A stretch of 64,000 bases of DNA from Trichoplax adhaerens (Eukaryota > Placozoa > Uniplacotomia > Trichoplacea > Trichoplacidae). Shown here piece by piece: positions 13,001-26,489 of this stretch. The translations under genes were made by a program, and so were the position numbers. Each line of letters opens with the position of its first letter. Within the stretch, counting starts at the first letter, position 1. The notes under the pieces are model-generated. The model did no database searches. It saw only the letters and a list, made by a program, of their open reading frames with translations, and had not been told where the DNA came from. The DNA lies in NCBI RefSeq assembly GCF_000150275.1, contig NW_002060950.1, forward strand, positions 68,679 through 132,678, given 5' to 3'.

Positions 13001-15950
13001 ACCCGTACCTAGTATATTAAATTTTGAAAATGAAATGATCAAATTCCACGAACTTGAGGAAGAATATCAGGCGCTGCAAAAAAGTTATTCTGAAATGCAG
13101 ACGGCCCTAAATAAGCAGTCACAAGAACCGAATTCTAACAGGATTATTGAGAATAAGTCTTCCCAGTAAGTGGCATAATGTGAAGATTAATTTGTTACTG
13201 TATTGCCTCGGTAGGCAGAAATAAAAGAATGAGATTTGTAAGCCATTATTATTATAAAAATATAGGCCGTCACATGAGTCTAGGAAAGCAGTGGAGCTTC
13301 CGATTATAACTAAGAAATCTGATAAACTCAATAAGAAAGAAAAGCGTTTCCAATTGAATGGATCGTTAACTAAATCTAAGAATGATGAGTTAGGCAATAG
13401 AGATAGTGCTGATGGCGATCGCCGAAATCCTGTAAAAGATGTCAATGACAGCAAAAAAACGACTTCGGCTGAACGACAAAGCAATGCGTTAAAACAGGTT
13501 TTTAAAATAGTGACTTACTTTTAGTTGAAACTAAGGTGTAATTCATGCGTTTTTTAAGGAGATTTGTTTTCATCTTTCTTAGCTACAAGGCCTGACTAAA
13601 CGACGAATGACGCCTACCCCAAAGGAAAGTAAAAGTGTCACGGAATCCAATCTCACGACTATTGCAGAGAATGAAGAGAGTATATCCGCTCAAAACATTA
13701 CAACAAAGAAACCCGGTAACGAAGATGCTACGAAATCTGTGCAAGTAGTTCCTGAGTCTACAGACGCACAGAGCCAAATATCTCATTCAGTATCGCAGGT
13801 GCTATCATCGAGCACGATATCCCCTGGGATAAATTTTCATGTCCCCACTCATTCATCTTCACAAGAAACAGCTTCGTCTGTGCCTCCAGCTCCTCCTCCT
13901 CCGCCTGTATCGAAAGTTAATCGAAATAAGCAGATATCTAATAACGGAAATCGAATTAGAGATAGTAAAAATCCTGTGATAGGTAACCTATCAGATAAAA
14001 TGCTGCATTTTTATCACTATCTTTTAATATTCATATTGGTAGAATTTTTGTACTAAAGTGAATCATACGTCACTAGATGAAGATGACGAAGAGCATGAAT
14101 CTTCAGGAGAATTGAAAGGTTACATTAAATAGGCTTTACATTCCACCAAGTGCATTAATTCTTACTGTCTTCAAATTTTTGCTGATTGTCATCATTAGAT
14201 AGTAATAACGCTGACGCTGGCAATCATCCGTTTACTTATTTAACCTCAGTAAGCACATTCAGTCCACTGATAATTTTTAATGCCACTTTTAGAGTTTTAA
14301 ATATATTTATGCTACGTATCTGTTGGGATTTTCTGATTAGTATAAGTATTTGGAACATCACTCTGCAATAATTCAATGTCGATTTTCATTCGATGCCAAG
14401 TATGTTGGTAGCTTAGAAACAGATGGTGTCGCCAAGTAAGAGTAGTCTTGATTGTATCGTGAATTTAGTTTTGAATTATCGGCTAAGGAAGCTTTTTGAC
14501 TAATAATTTTATAATTAATCGCAATCAGAATATGGAATCATCAACCAAATATATCAACGGTAGATACATTAGTATCGAAGCCACCTGGCTTTGTATCGTT
14601 GGAATGGATCAGCAATTGTGACAAGGTAGGCAATTGAAAGCAATCGCATGCTGTGTTATTAATTTTGGTCTAACACTGCAACTGTCTCAGTTGCTGTTAG
14701 GCACGGGAGATGGTACCATTCGAATTTATGATAGTAGTGTCAGGAAAACCGTTAAGGATATTGAAGTTGACAAGGAATATCCCAGGTGAGATTGATGGCG
14801 ATCTGATTATATTCGAGGTCAAATTAGCTGAATCTAGTAAAATTTTGTTTTTGTAGAGTTCAAGTTCTAGCATCTAGTCCTACAGGAACCTCGTTTGTAA
14901 GCGCAAATCAGGCCAGAATTTCATTTAACAGTGTTATGAACAACAAAGGCCAAAAGAATCACATATCCTTCTCTGGCATTGACACTAAGTCAGGAGTTTT
15001 GTTGACTTGGGATATGACGACTATGATGAAGCAGGTTACTATATCATATGTTAATTTTCTATTTCGCGTTTGGTGAAAATTCTGCCTCTTATTGTCGCTT
15101 ATATTTTGCTAGGAATCGCTACCTTTGGAAAAATCTGTTTTCATTAATTGTATATCATACAATGTTAGCGGAAATCTTCTTATTACTGGCGGAAGTGACG
15201 GCAAATGTAGATTATACGGTTAGATTTATTATTAAGGTACTGTAAAGTATTTGGCTATAGCCCACCAACACATATTAGAATTGAATTTTTAGATATTACC
15301 AACAACTTGCGCACTGCAACTTGGCAAGCACATAATGGAACAGTCTATGCTGTGCAGTTTAGTGGTGATGATAACAGTATTTATAGCATGGGTGCCGATA
15401 GAAAAGTAATGGGATGTTTGTCCACTGTATCACATTATTTCCTAATTTATTTCGTATAAATCTTTGTTAATACTTTTTCATTACTTTTAGTTCATTCAAT
15501 GGAGTATGCGTACAATAGGTACCAAAATTGCTGATTTTAATGTTACCCAAGGTGCATTTGGAGGCTTCTGTACACCCAATTCACAAGGCAGCATGGATAA
15601 AAAGTATTATACTCCTCGTGGAAATCTTTTCTCCTTTGATTCTAAAGGCGAATACGTCATTACGTTTGCATCGACTTGTGGACACATTTATAGGGTACTA
15701 TGCATATAGTTCATTTCATGAATAAGATTTTACTGGAACGTATTGCATATATAGGACTATATCTGAATATTTTGCTATCTTTTATCAGGTTAAGGATTCT
15801 GAAGAAGGTAATTTATTCAAGGTGCTTACTTTAGGGACACATCAGTTACCTGTGATGTGTGTGGATTGGTTTACAGCGAATACTTCTGGCACCGGTGTAA
15901 CAGGGTCTTTAGATGGTACTATTCATGTAACAAATTTTTTGAAAAGTTGA
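10099..15950 (+). CDS. WDR91: WDR91, WD-repeat endosomal Rab7/PI3K regulator
   Basis: Sixteen exons: 10099-10221, 12068-12332, 12605-~12764, ~12998-13165, 13266-13497, 13583-13982, 14059-14118, 14199-14248, 14341-14435, 14529-14625, 14691-14785, 14857-15034, 15113-15218, 15293-15405, 15491-15694 and 15789-15950. The model gives about 835 residues (human 747). The N-terminus (KEYFLFRGFTETLKSFEAEI) is the LisH/CTLH-like helical region of the family. Exon 3 keeps SLHNFLSV. A low-complexity linker with a proline run (PPAPPPPPV) follows, then a C-terminal WD40 propeller, including TGTSFVSANQ, LLTWDM and GGSDGKCRLYD. Family members bind Rab7 and, with WDR81, restrain phosphatidylinositol 3-kinase during early-to-late endosome conversion. 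The exon 3/4 junction is the weak spot: my frame-consistent choice uses a poor GTCAAT donor and adds about 15 residues relative to human. Intron 1 (1.85 kb) shows no gene. Confidence 0.9.
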
Positions 15951-18493
15951 TGTATTGGATATTAAAGTCATTTAGCCCTGGTGAGACAGATTAAGAACTG
16001 ATGACTACGTACTTACGCTTTAGAAATGAAAATTCTGTGCGGCAGGTGAGATTCTACTGCAATGATATGATTTTCTTTTGTCGTAAATTGTACACTTTTA
16101 GTAATTAACCTATGCTTTAAGATATTTCCTGTTAATTTAGGTATTTAATAGTTCTTTGCACATAAACATTGAGATTTTTACGTTTTATGAAACAAAGAAT
16201 TTTAAAAATAATTGTACAGCTGATTGTAATATTACCGCGAGTTTACAATCTACAAAGTGTAATTACTGCCTGATTGATTCCGGAATAAGTAGATAATACT
16301 GATGCCGATAAAATCTGTCATTTTTAATTTACAAAAATCAATTTGTTGTATATTATTTAAAATCTAAAGCCTATTTATGAAAGCCACTTTACTACATTTT
16401 TATATGATGCTGTTTGAAGTGTAATAGTTCATACCATGTTTTAATGCGGCCCTGACTTGAACTTTTATGTAGTAGGAAAACGATAGGTTTGCTATGATCA
16501 ATTTTTGCATAAGCTATAGCATTGTGCATGTACGCTTTAATGAAGGGCGAACTACGTGGCATCTTTCAGAATAATGCGAATATCGAATTTACATAAAATT
16601 TTTGTTTGCTGTCTGTAAAATTTCTCTAAAGCTTTTGCTGTGAATAATGGTTTAATGTATAATAATGTATATGATATATACAGTAGTAAATAATGATCCC
16701 CTAAATGCAAATATTTTTTTTAATTAATACTTTTATGTTCGTGTAATGTATTTATAATAGATGTAAATTCATTATTAAAAGGGAAGGATGTTGATTGTAT
16801 TCTGAAAGTTTCGGATGAACTGACAGCAACATTTTTACACTGAAACTTCAAAATATATGTTTTCCATTTACACTCCTGACGAAGCTCGCGTAAGACATTT
16901 CTTATAAGAGTACTATGCACAAGATTAACTGATGGATTGTGTGAAAGAGCATGCTGTTACTTTCTGATATCAGCTTTGGTGGTATACATTTACGAAAAGA
17001 AGTCAGCGACTTCGGCTTCTGAGACGATACAGTCTCGTAACATGAATACGTTAACTTAACTCTGTATATGACATAGATTTGTTCATTTTCGGGAGGATGA
17101 AGATCTTACTGCGTAGCATACGTAATCAATATGTATTTTGGACGGGTTTTTGTTACAGTAGCAGCATAATATAAGTAGGCTTACAGTATATGAGCAGCTT
17201 AGAGGATTTGATATCAGCTTTCATAGAAATGCTTTTATACGTGTATGCTCGTATACAATTATGCAGCGTATAAACCATTTGTGTATCATGCAAAGTTACT
17301 TTATCGATAGCTAAGATTTGGTTTTTGGCAACACTAAATTCTATGGTTTACACTCTACCACTTTCATCGTAAAACATGATCAATTTCTTTCGCATCGGTA
17401 TTCAATTAGTGATCATCATTCAATAAATCAGTCAATTTTGAGTTCACTCTCGGAGTTACTTCTGATTGATTCTGTATCAACCACAACAATCACCACCATT
17501 ACGTACGAGTGTTCAGCTTATGATATTGTTTTATGAATGGTTGAGATACTGTATTATACTCACAATGAACTGTAAAGCATGTAGATTAGGCAGCACTGTG
17601 AGTTATATTCTAATTTGTGAAAGTCTTGATGGCAATTCACCAAAAATAAACAATTATCGGTGGTACGACAGCCAATACTTTGCGCTCAATGCTAAATTTA
17701 TAGATCGCATTCGGTTTGCTTTCATATCAATAGACAGAAATTATGATCTGCGGTATGCTGCTAAATGTTATAAATTTAATTAATTTTATAGTCTAGACAG
17801 AAGTTATAGTTTTTAAATCACCGACTTAGCTACATGTTAAGCATCAAATTAACAGAGAATTAATATATAATCCGTCTTAAGACCTTTGGCAGTCTGGTTG
17901 CAATAAGATTATACGAAAATTATAACTGTGATATTCCTTTAACTGTATGATTTTGAAGTAATTGCGGCTTGCATTATATCTATAAACAATTACATATAGC
18001 GCGTCGATCAGCGTAAGCACAAGCGTTGATAAAGACAGTAATGTTGTTTCTTGAAGATTGAAATATTACTGAAGGCCATTCATTCGAATTTATTTAAGAT
18101 TAATTTTGCATAAAACTTTATGATTAATGTATGATAGATCAAGAATGAAATTAAGGAAATTGGCAAATTCTTGATAACGTACAATAGAAATAACACGGCA
18201 AATACGGTAGCGTTTAAGATTTCTATTATCATCAGCGATTGTATTACCGACATAAGTTAAGTACCGATCCGCCTAATAAACAATAATTACAAAGTCGCTC
18301 CATAATTGTGAAGGAACCACGTAGATCTACAATTTGGACTCTAAATAAAGTAATTATTTCATAATACCAATACTCTTTTGGTTATAAAGGTTTACAAGTT
18401 AATGCGGAGCATTTTTTAATGTAGAAAAAGAATTCGCAAAGATGAGCGTAATCTTGATATTAGTGGTTTTGATCGCGGTAGAATGTAGTTAAT
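15951..18493. other. 2.5-kb spacer between convergent WDR91 and SLC35F-like genes
   Basis: This interval lies 3' of both flanking genes and should hold their 3' UTRs. Only short, composition-driven open frames occur. I see no RNA gene, array or transposon ends here. Confidence 0.5.
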
Positions 18494-20924
18494 TCATATT
18501 TTCAATTTATTACGAGTGCTTCGACGTATTAAATTTTCGTCATATGCGTCTATTATCCGCTTGCGATTTAATTCTGATGCCATCAAATTCCGAATGCGCT
18601 CACCTTCTCGTACAGGTTCTAACATGTAGGTGCCGTATCCAATTATTATGATCATCACACTAGTCAGTGTATTAAATTGAATCTGAAAATAAATTGTGTT
18701 TATTACCAATCAAATTATTCTACATTAATCAAAGTCGATATTTAAAAGCCTATACGTTAAAGGCTAGAAGAAAACATAGACTTAATCCTCAAAGTTAGGC
18801 TATGTTGTTCTAGAGTCCTTTTGCAGTTTCAGTTTAACAGTATCCTACTACATTTACCTTGCTCTTTTCCAGAAAAGTCAAAATTATGTTAGAATAAAGA
18901 GGACACGGTAAGAGACATAAAGTCAGCATTATAGAGTCACTGAGTTCTATTATTGCTGCGGCAAGGACGTTAAAAATTGCAAAGGAAACACCATAGGCAA
19001 GGATTAAAAGACCTAAAGTAGATAAATTCAATCTGTGTAAATCGTAAAGAAAATTAAAGAGCCAGTAAATATCTATAACCGATTACACCTTTTATAAAAG
19101 TCCATTTCATAGCTAGCAAAGTGTGGATATCAAAAATTAGCCTATTAAAACGAGAAAATATGATGATTAGCAAATTACGGTGCTTGTACAGCAGATACAT
19201 TATTTAAATACAGGATTTAATTTAATCACGCCTACAGTAAATAAATGCTTAATCTTTACCATAATCTTAAAGAAACACTTTATATTAATTATGATTAGCT
19301 ATATTAAAGTGTTATATTTGACGGCTTTTTTGGCTAAAGAGTATCTTAAGATTAGTAAACATACTTACACAATTGCACCCGATATTATGCAATTGAAACT
19401 GCTTTGCATTCCTAATAATTCTAAGCTACCATAAATTTTGATAATAAAATTTTTAAATATAACGCAAATAGCGAAAAGGAGCGATCCAGTAACGCATAAA
19501 AAAACTTCTGTAATTCTCCAAAATTCTAAGAAAGATCAAAAGTACTTTCTGTAAGCATTACCAAAAGAGTAGTTTCGAAGATTTTACTAGAAACAACCTG
19601 TATTCATAATTCGCAACGATAGAGTGAAAAATAGATCACTTTCAGAGTTTCAGTGGCTTCATTCATTACCTGTCGTTTGCATTAAATAGTCTGCTTGAAC
19701 AATAAATGGCGATAGTCGAATACCGAGAAGGCACACTGTTATTCCTAACAGATTGATGATGCCGTAACGGAAGCCAAGAAATAAAAAACCCAGAATTAGA
19801 ATGATAGGAATGGAGAGCTCGAAGACCTAGTTGTTGTCGTTATGTTGCAATGATAACAAATTATGACATAATTAGTTATGATTGACTTCAGGAAGGTTAA
19901 AACTTATAGTACTGTTATGATTTTATCGATCAATTAATTTCATATTTGACATCTTTACGGTCATAACCCGAAGTTACGACCAAGGGATATCTAATAAGTT
20001 ACTAAGATTTTGGATCATAATGTAAGAAATCTGCAGAATAGCATCAGTCAATTGTCACAATTCCAGTAGCAACGTTACTATTAAGTATGAGGCTACGAAC
20101 TATCAAATGTAATCGGAGTGTAATAACGATAAAATAACGATTTTGTTTTAATTTGGAACTTGTCAAATCCTTGCTAGATGTGTTTCTTGTACAAAACACT
20201 GCATTCGCACCGTGCAGTGGCTGGATCATGAAATTCTACCAGACCGTGTCTTAATATTATTTTATGATCCACTAGCTCAACAACTCGTCGATTACTAATC
20301 TCGCAGTTGAATAATCGTAAGTTATTGATATTGCAGCATATTCTTCAGGTGATTTGTGTAACTTGATAGAAAATATTACCTAGGGTATTCCGCTTAAATT
20401 TCAGTACAAGTGCTAGATAATTAATGAAAGTATAGTAAATCCATACAATTACATTAACTATCGTTGTACTTGCATGATAGATTTACTAGCGATAGAGATT
20501 TAATGACCGTGCATCGCTTATTAGCCCAAGGTATAAACAAACCTCATTCACTTCTTACCTCGATACTTCCTCTACTGGTAATGATTGAATGTCTACACAA
20601 CGCAATCAAATTAGCGGCAACTTCGAGAAAGCTAATTGCAAAATATACCATCATTCTGTCAACCAGTTTCCATGAAATTTTGCTTGACTGAAGTCGCATC
20701 ATTCTAGAAGTATACACCGCTGCTACCATACCATAGCCTAAAAAGGTGGTCGTTGGAAGCAAACGAATGGAAAAAATTTTCTTAAGTTTATAACCGATGA
20801 CTTGCTGAAAGGCCAAAACGAATGCCATTAACATTGACAACCATAAAATTTTCCATAGTTTCCTAAAAATTAAAAAAACAATATTAGAAAGAATAGAGCA
20901 ACTCGGAATAAGATTTTGGTACAT
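18494..20924 (-). CDS. SLC35F1/F2-like solute carrier, internally shortened
   Basis: Four exons on the minus strand: 20924-20559, 19826-19670, 19012-18858 and 18682-18494 (stop TGA). They join in frame to 288 residues rich in membrane helices. Exon 1 (after the start, WKILWLSMLMAFVLAFQQVI) through exon 2 (IPIILILGFLFLGFRYGIIN, CLLGIRLSPF) follows the order of SLC35F1/F2 (DUF914, drug/metabolite transporter fold). Exon 3 matches the next helix pair. Exon 4 then jumps to the last helix (TSVMIIIIGYGTYMLEPVRE) and a basic tail. About 70-90 residues of the usual second half are missing, and the 175-bp intron between exons 3 and 4 cannot contain them. The start ATG at 20924 is in frame, but an AG at 20864-20863 could instead be an acceptor for an upstream first exon. 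It may be a real shortened paralog or a decaying gene; substrates of this subfamily are poorly known. Confidence 0.65.
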
Positions 20925-22048
20925 GCGTCGGTTACTACTATAAATCTCAAATACTGAACGTAATGGATAGGTTAAGGTGCGGACTAGAAATTTTGACCTT
21001 CTAGTAGTCCATAGTTAATTAAATACAAACCCAAGTTGGTCAATGCTCTAATTATTTGAATCTTGAGAATTTATTACCTCTATTTTAATCACCATAGGCA
21101 GTGGAAATTATTGCTTCTAATGACATGACATTCGTTTTTAAAATCTGCTTGACTCATGTTATAATCGATATTTTTTGTCATTACGAAATGGATGAGGTTA
21201 ACGGGGTTGGTTCTGTACTAAAATTCTTATGGTTCGAATACTTCTTAACAGTCAAATTACACATTGATATTAACGTAGGGATATACAGTACTAGAAGTTA
21301 TTGCGAATATCTTGATTATTTTTGAGCAGCTACTTTACAAATTAAACTAATGTCACAGTGTAAAACGTTTATTCGGTTATTGGCCAACAGCGTGGGCTCG
21401 ACCATACTGCAGTCGATCAGTATTAATTGTAGCAACGCTAATGATATGACTGTAGAATTACTTTTTTAGTTTTATCACGAATGCTTCGAATTACATTTCG
21501 CCAACAGATTAGACTACAGCAATGATTAAAATATATATACGACCTTCTCGCGGACGGCTAGTACACGTAAATTATGATCATTTTAGAAGTATTTTTATTT
21601 TTCATTTGCGTCCCTTACTTACGTATACGCACTTCTGCTAATAGAGATCTTGAGAGGTCTATGATTTTTCTTATTTATTACTGACAGATCGACGAGGATC
21701 AGTGTACGTATGTCTATCAGAAGCTATTAAGAAATCGTTTAAAATATTCAGATATAGTACAAATACACGACTACATGAGAACAGCCTGCAGATTTATATT
21801 GACGTGACGCAGACTGAGTAACGTCGAATTTACCGGTTCAAAATCTTGATCTTACATTTGTAGATCTTGACCTTTAAATGCTGCAGCAAAGGGCCGCTAT
21901 TAGCACAGTACATTGCGCGTGAAACAGTACGTACAGTATAGCACGTTGCCAATGTAAGACTAATACCTGCGATATCACTTACTTTTAAGATCGCTTGATT
22001 TATTAAATGCTAAGCTTTACTGTTTGTGAATAAATATACTCATATCAA
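20925..22048. other. 1.1-kb intergenic interval
   Basis: Upstream of the SLC35F-like gene. It has AT-rich sequence and short unrelated open frames on both strands. A further 5' exon of that gene could lie here, but I could not identify one. Confidence 0.4.
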
Positions 22049-22309
22049 TCACCTTCTTCGAGCTTTAAGCTTTTTAAGTAAGTTCTCGCAGTTTAATTGT
22101 TTGTAAGACTTGTAGTCTTTGTCTCTAATCTTGACCTTCTTCACGTCATCCCTGATAACGTCCCAGACGGCAGGATTTGCTGCAGCAACTGGTACAATTT
22201 TGGTCGAAACGTTATCAATAGATGGTGCTGTCATGGTTAGGAGGGCATTATTATTCGGTAGAGGTGGCAAACACAGTAATAGTGGACAGTAGTAAACATT
22301 TGCAATCAT
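22049..22309 (-). CDS. small orphan ORF, basic C-terminus (86 aa)
   Basis: An 86-codon frame starts at an ATG (22309) and ends at the stop at 22051-22049. I do not recognise it. The first third is hydrophobic and Pro/Leu-rich, and the middle is Ser/Val/Ala-rich. The last 40 residues are strongly basic, ending in a helix-like KKLKARRR. That layout would suit a small mitochondrial or ribosome-associated protein, but this is only an impression. Alternatively, a CAG at about 22237 preceded by a pyrimidine-rich stretch could make the second half the last exon of a longer gene. It lies head-to-head with NHLRC2 across a GTACW array, the position where real gene starts occur elsewhere in this window. 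Confidence 0.3.
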   Translation of the reverse strand: MIANVYYCPLLLCLPPLPNNNALLTMTAPSIDNVSTKIVPVAAANPAVWDVIRDDVKKVKIRDKDYKSYKQLNCENLLKKLKARRR

Positions 22310-22582
22310 TGAATTTCTAGCACTTTAGCATTCGATGCTATTAATAAATGACTTTCTGCGCCAACGTTACTACAAACCGTGTCTGAAGTCAAGATGACAG
22401 CAATCCTTCGTCTTCCTATAATTAATTAGATGCTACCGCGTCTCATCAGAACTGTACATTTCAGTATGCCAAACTCTACTGCATGTTAAAGAGATAAAAC
22501 TTCACGTTTGTCGGTTTTAAGCATAAAACTTCAAACTTCAAAACTTTTGCCTGCAAGAAATCAAACTAATGATTTTCTACTG

Positions 22583-22856
22583 TAGTGTACTGTACAGTAC
22601 TGTACGACCATACTGTACTGTACTGTACTGTACATTTGTCTTAGAAGTCCCTGGTACAGTAAAATACTGTACTGTACTGTACAAGTGTACTGTACAAGTG
22701 TACTGTACAGTGTACTGTACATTCAGTCACAGTGCATACTCACAGTGAACAGTGCACAGTGATCTGTACAGTACAGTACAGTACAGTAAAGGAAATCTCA
22801 CCCTTCCCCCTCTCAATAGCTATACTGTACAGTACTGTACTGTACAGTATAGTCGA
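22583..22856. repeat. GTACW array upstream of NHLRC2
   Basis: Dense runs of GTAC with A or T spacers lie at 22586-22632, 22663-22720, 22766-22789 and 22825-22849, ending about 140 bp before the NHLRC2 start. Between runs is a fragment, TTAGAAGTCCCTGG (about 22641-22654), resembling the end of the MITE-like elements at 357-428 and 785-1093. Confidence 0.85.
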
Positions 22857-22992
22857 CCGACGTGTTAACATAACTTATACCTTTGAAACGTTTCTCAACT
22901 CCTTGGCAAGTTGGCATACTATCATAACTAGGAAGAGCTGCTTCAGATAGTGTTTTTGCGTAAATAGAAAATAAATCTACAGACATCATGAG

Positions 22993-25900
22993 ATGGATTT
23001 ATCTATGACATCCTTCTTGAATACTTCGCATCAACTAGAAGAAAAGTGCAAAACTATTGTTAATAATGAAAAAAGAGATCAGCTTATAGTCACTTACTTA
23101 AGCGAAAGACATGCAGAATATGTGAATGGTACAAGGCCCAGTTTTGATTTTCCAGCAAACTTAGAATGGCTAAACTGCGAAAATCAGTTATCATTTGAGA
23201 ATGAGTTGAATGGAAAACTATGCGTTTTGGATATATTCACGTACTGTTGTATAAATTGCATGCATGTTATGCCGGATTTAAAACATCTGCATTCGAAATT
23301 CAGTATCGAAGATGGAGTTATGATTATTGGTGTTCATTCAGCAAAATTTGATGATGAGAAGTCAACCGCTAATGTTATTCAGTCAATCTTACGCCACGAA
23401 CTAGATCATCCTGTAGTTAACGATGAAAGAGGAATTATATATGACAGCTTGGATATACAATGTTGGCCGACTTTCGTTATACTTGGCCCTCAAGGTCAGT
23501 TTCTGCATGTCTTGCATGGAGAAGGAAAACGCGAAATGCTGATGTGGCTAGTTCGCCTCGGGTTGCGGTACTATGATTCACTCGGATTGTTATCTCATCA
23601 TTCGATCCCTTTAAGTTTAGAGCGGCATAAAATTAAACCTATGACTCTTTCCTTCCCTGGTAAGGTTTGTGTAGTGAATGATGGAGATGACATAGTTATT
23701 TCTGATTCCGGGCATCACAGAATCCTAATTGTTGGGAAAGATGGAATAACGCGTAGCTGTGTAGGTAACAAGGAGTATTTTGAAGAAGGATTTGTCGATG
23801 GTGTCTTTCAAAAGGCACGTTTTAATAATCCACAAGGCATAACATGCAGCCGCAACGGAAAAACGATTTTCGTCGCAGATACTAACAATCACGCAATAAG
23901 AAAGGTGCGTGCAGTCCGTACATGTTTAATAAACTGTAGCATTATAATCTGTATGGTTTCCGTCAGTTGTTATTGTTACCAGTACGTTATGAATTATGGC
24001 TTTACCATTTTGACGTTGTAAATGGTGTGTGGGTGGAGATGAAATTACGATAACGTAAACATTGATTAAGTACAGTACAGAATAATAAACAGAAATAAAT
24101 AAGATGTGTCCAGATTTTCCGGGCGTCCTGTACTTTACTAGCTGTAAGTGATAATTTAACTTATACTATACCGGATTAATTTTAGACTTATCGAATGTTA
24201 GCACAAGTAGGTCTAGCTTCGCGCGTCTTTAAGAATGTACTACGTGATGTAGGATGAACTGCCTTTTCAAATACTGTTTTCTATGCTGTTATAAGATCGA
24301 TTTAGAATATTGTGAAGTGACTACCATTGCTGGAACTGGAAATCAAGGGAATGATTTGGTTGGTGGGGGTGCAGGAAAAATGCAAGCTCTAAATTCTCCG
24401 TGGGATTTAACACTAGGGCCCAGTCCAGGTACCTAACATTTATCGCAACTGAAAACTAAACTGTATTGTGGACGACTTTATGATATTGCGTTTAACTTTT
24501 AAGGCGTTTAAAGCGCGACAAAGTAATATTTATAAATTCACATTCATCAGCTGACAATACGATGGAAGGATTCACATTCATGAATGATATTTAGGTTGCG
24601 AGGATCAGGAAGTTGTCCTATATATTGCTATGGCGGGATCACATCAGATCTGGGCTTTAGCTTTAGAAGATTGTGTTTGGTTTAATAATAGGTACTGCTG
24701 CATATGGGCACGTAACTTGTTACTCACCCAGTTAACTAGTTAACAAGTTTAATTATTAAAAAATTGCTAAACTTTCGTCATATCACGGCAACTAGTTAAC
24801 CAATTAATTTAATAATTTGATTATTTCAACGGAGAAATGATAATTCAACGTCTTCAGCCGATAGTGTGATACGGTACTACTTAGTCGCCTGTGGTCTTAA
24901 ATCAAATACGCCAGTGCCGCTAAATTCACTTAATTTATAATGAAGATATTCGAATCCAAGTTTAATAAATAGTAATAAATTTAATGCCCGATTTGTACAG
25001 TTTTCAAGATTTCATATAGCGTAATATACTTAGGTCATTACGACGTGGTTGTTGCTTGGCTTTTTGCGGTAGTGGTGACGAAGAGAATAGGAATAATTAT
25101 TACCCGCATAAAGCGGGTTTTGCTCAACCTTCTGGCATAGTGTCTACCAATTCAAGCCTGTATGTTGCGGATAGTGAAAGTAGCACTATACGAATGATTG
25201 ATATCAAAACCGGAAGTGTGAAAGGACTAGTGGGAGGAGGACTTGATCCAAAAGTATATAAACTGTATTTAGAAAGGAAATGCAATATATTAGGATATAT
25301 AATTCATTGTTTGTTTTAGTGTTACTATTATAGAAATTTTTATACTCGTATAATAGGATTTATTCTCTTTCGGGGATGTTGATGGAATTGGTATGTCAGC
25401 TAAGTTACAACACCCAATTGGTATTGCCTGGCGTGCTTGTAGCAAAGACGTTATCATTGCTGATTCTTATAACCATAAAGTAGGGCATAGATCGTGAAAC
25501 AAGAGCTATTCTTGTATGGATTGCATACTTTTGAGATATCACTGTTTACAATTTTTGCAGATCAAAATTATTAATCCAACAAAGCGTACCAGCACTACCT
25601 TAATTGATGGAAATTGTGGGCCGGGCATGAATGACAAAATAGTTCCGGATGTAAAACTGCGCGAGCCAAGCGGGTTACACTTGTCCCCTGATGGAAATTC
25701 GCTCTATATAGCAAACACAAACGCACATGTTATTACCATGATTAATCTGCAAACTATGGAGCAATTAACGGTAGTATACTTAGCAAATACGAGAATGTTC
25801 TGCGAATTGAATATTTAAGTAGTTCTTGTACGTATTTTACAGATGAACATAATATTTACAGAAGCCGTTTCGGATTCAGTCGATAATGTCAATGACAAGG

Positions 25901-26489
25901 TATTAGTGACGGATGCAAAGCCAGTCATTCGACTAAATCAGGTTTGCTTACCTATGGATGCTTATGGTGAAATCCAAATAAGTGTAACATTACCAAAACA
26001 GAGTCATTTCACACCAGGAGCAAAGCATAAATGGATTTACGTCAAAGATACTGGTAATGCACTTACATACCTATGTGCAGCTTTTACACTTACATTATAC
26101 ACTGTAGTAACTTAACTTGCATAACCTTCCTGTATCATTAGCTGCTACAACTATAATCTCCCTCGATAAATTCAGAGGAAAATTTGAACAGAGCTTGGAA
26201 ATTTTAACTACTTATCAACTTAATTCTCCTAGAGCTGTAGATGCTTTTGTTGTAAAGGTAAGATGAAACTGTTTATTCCGATTTGTCGTTTGCAACCGTT
26301 TTGTGCTTTTACTAATGTAGTGAACTTGGTAACGTGTTTCTACAGTTTGATGTGACGGTTTACTACTGTGATGATCTTACTGGAACATGTAGAATAGCTG
26401 ATTCTCGGCTTGTCCTACCAATAGCAGTTACTGAAAAAGAAGAGGCCGTGAGCTCACATTCAATCGCCCTAGACTTTATAGTCCAGTAG
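22993..26489 (+). CDS. NHLRC2: NHLRC2, thioredoxin-like plus NHL-propeller protein
   Basis: Nine exons: 22993-23904, 24296-24428, 24595-24691, 25034-25253, 25357-25479, 25561-25770, 25843-26053, 26142-26257 and 26346-26489 (stop TAG). All introns are GT-AG and the frame closes at 721 residues (human 726). The large first exon carries the thioredoxin-like domain with [15 protein letters not shown] (CxxC-type site), IIGVHSAKF and [13 protein letters not shown] beta-propeller blades follow, seen as [55 protein letters not shown] and [10 protein letters not shown]-terminal beta-rich domain ends DFIVQ. The human protein is an essential cytosolic protein linked to cytoskeleton and vesicle organisation and to FINCA disease; its reaction is not established. 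Identification is essentially certain. Confidence 0.96.

Noticed and set aside
17318-17783. Two overlapping plus-strand frames of 72 and 105 codons
   Set aside because: No family similarity, composition typical of random AT-rich DNA, and no splice context.
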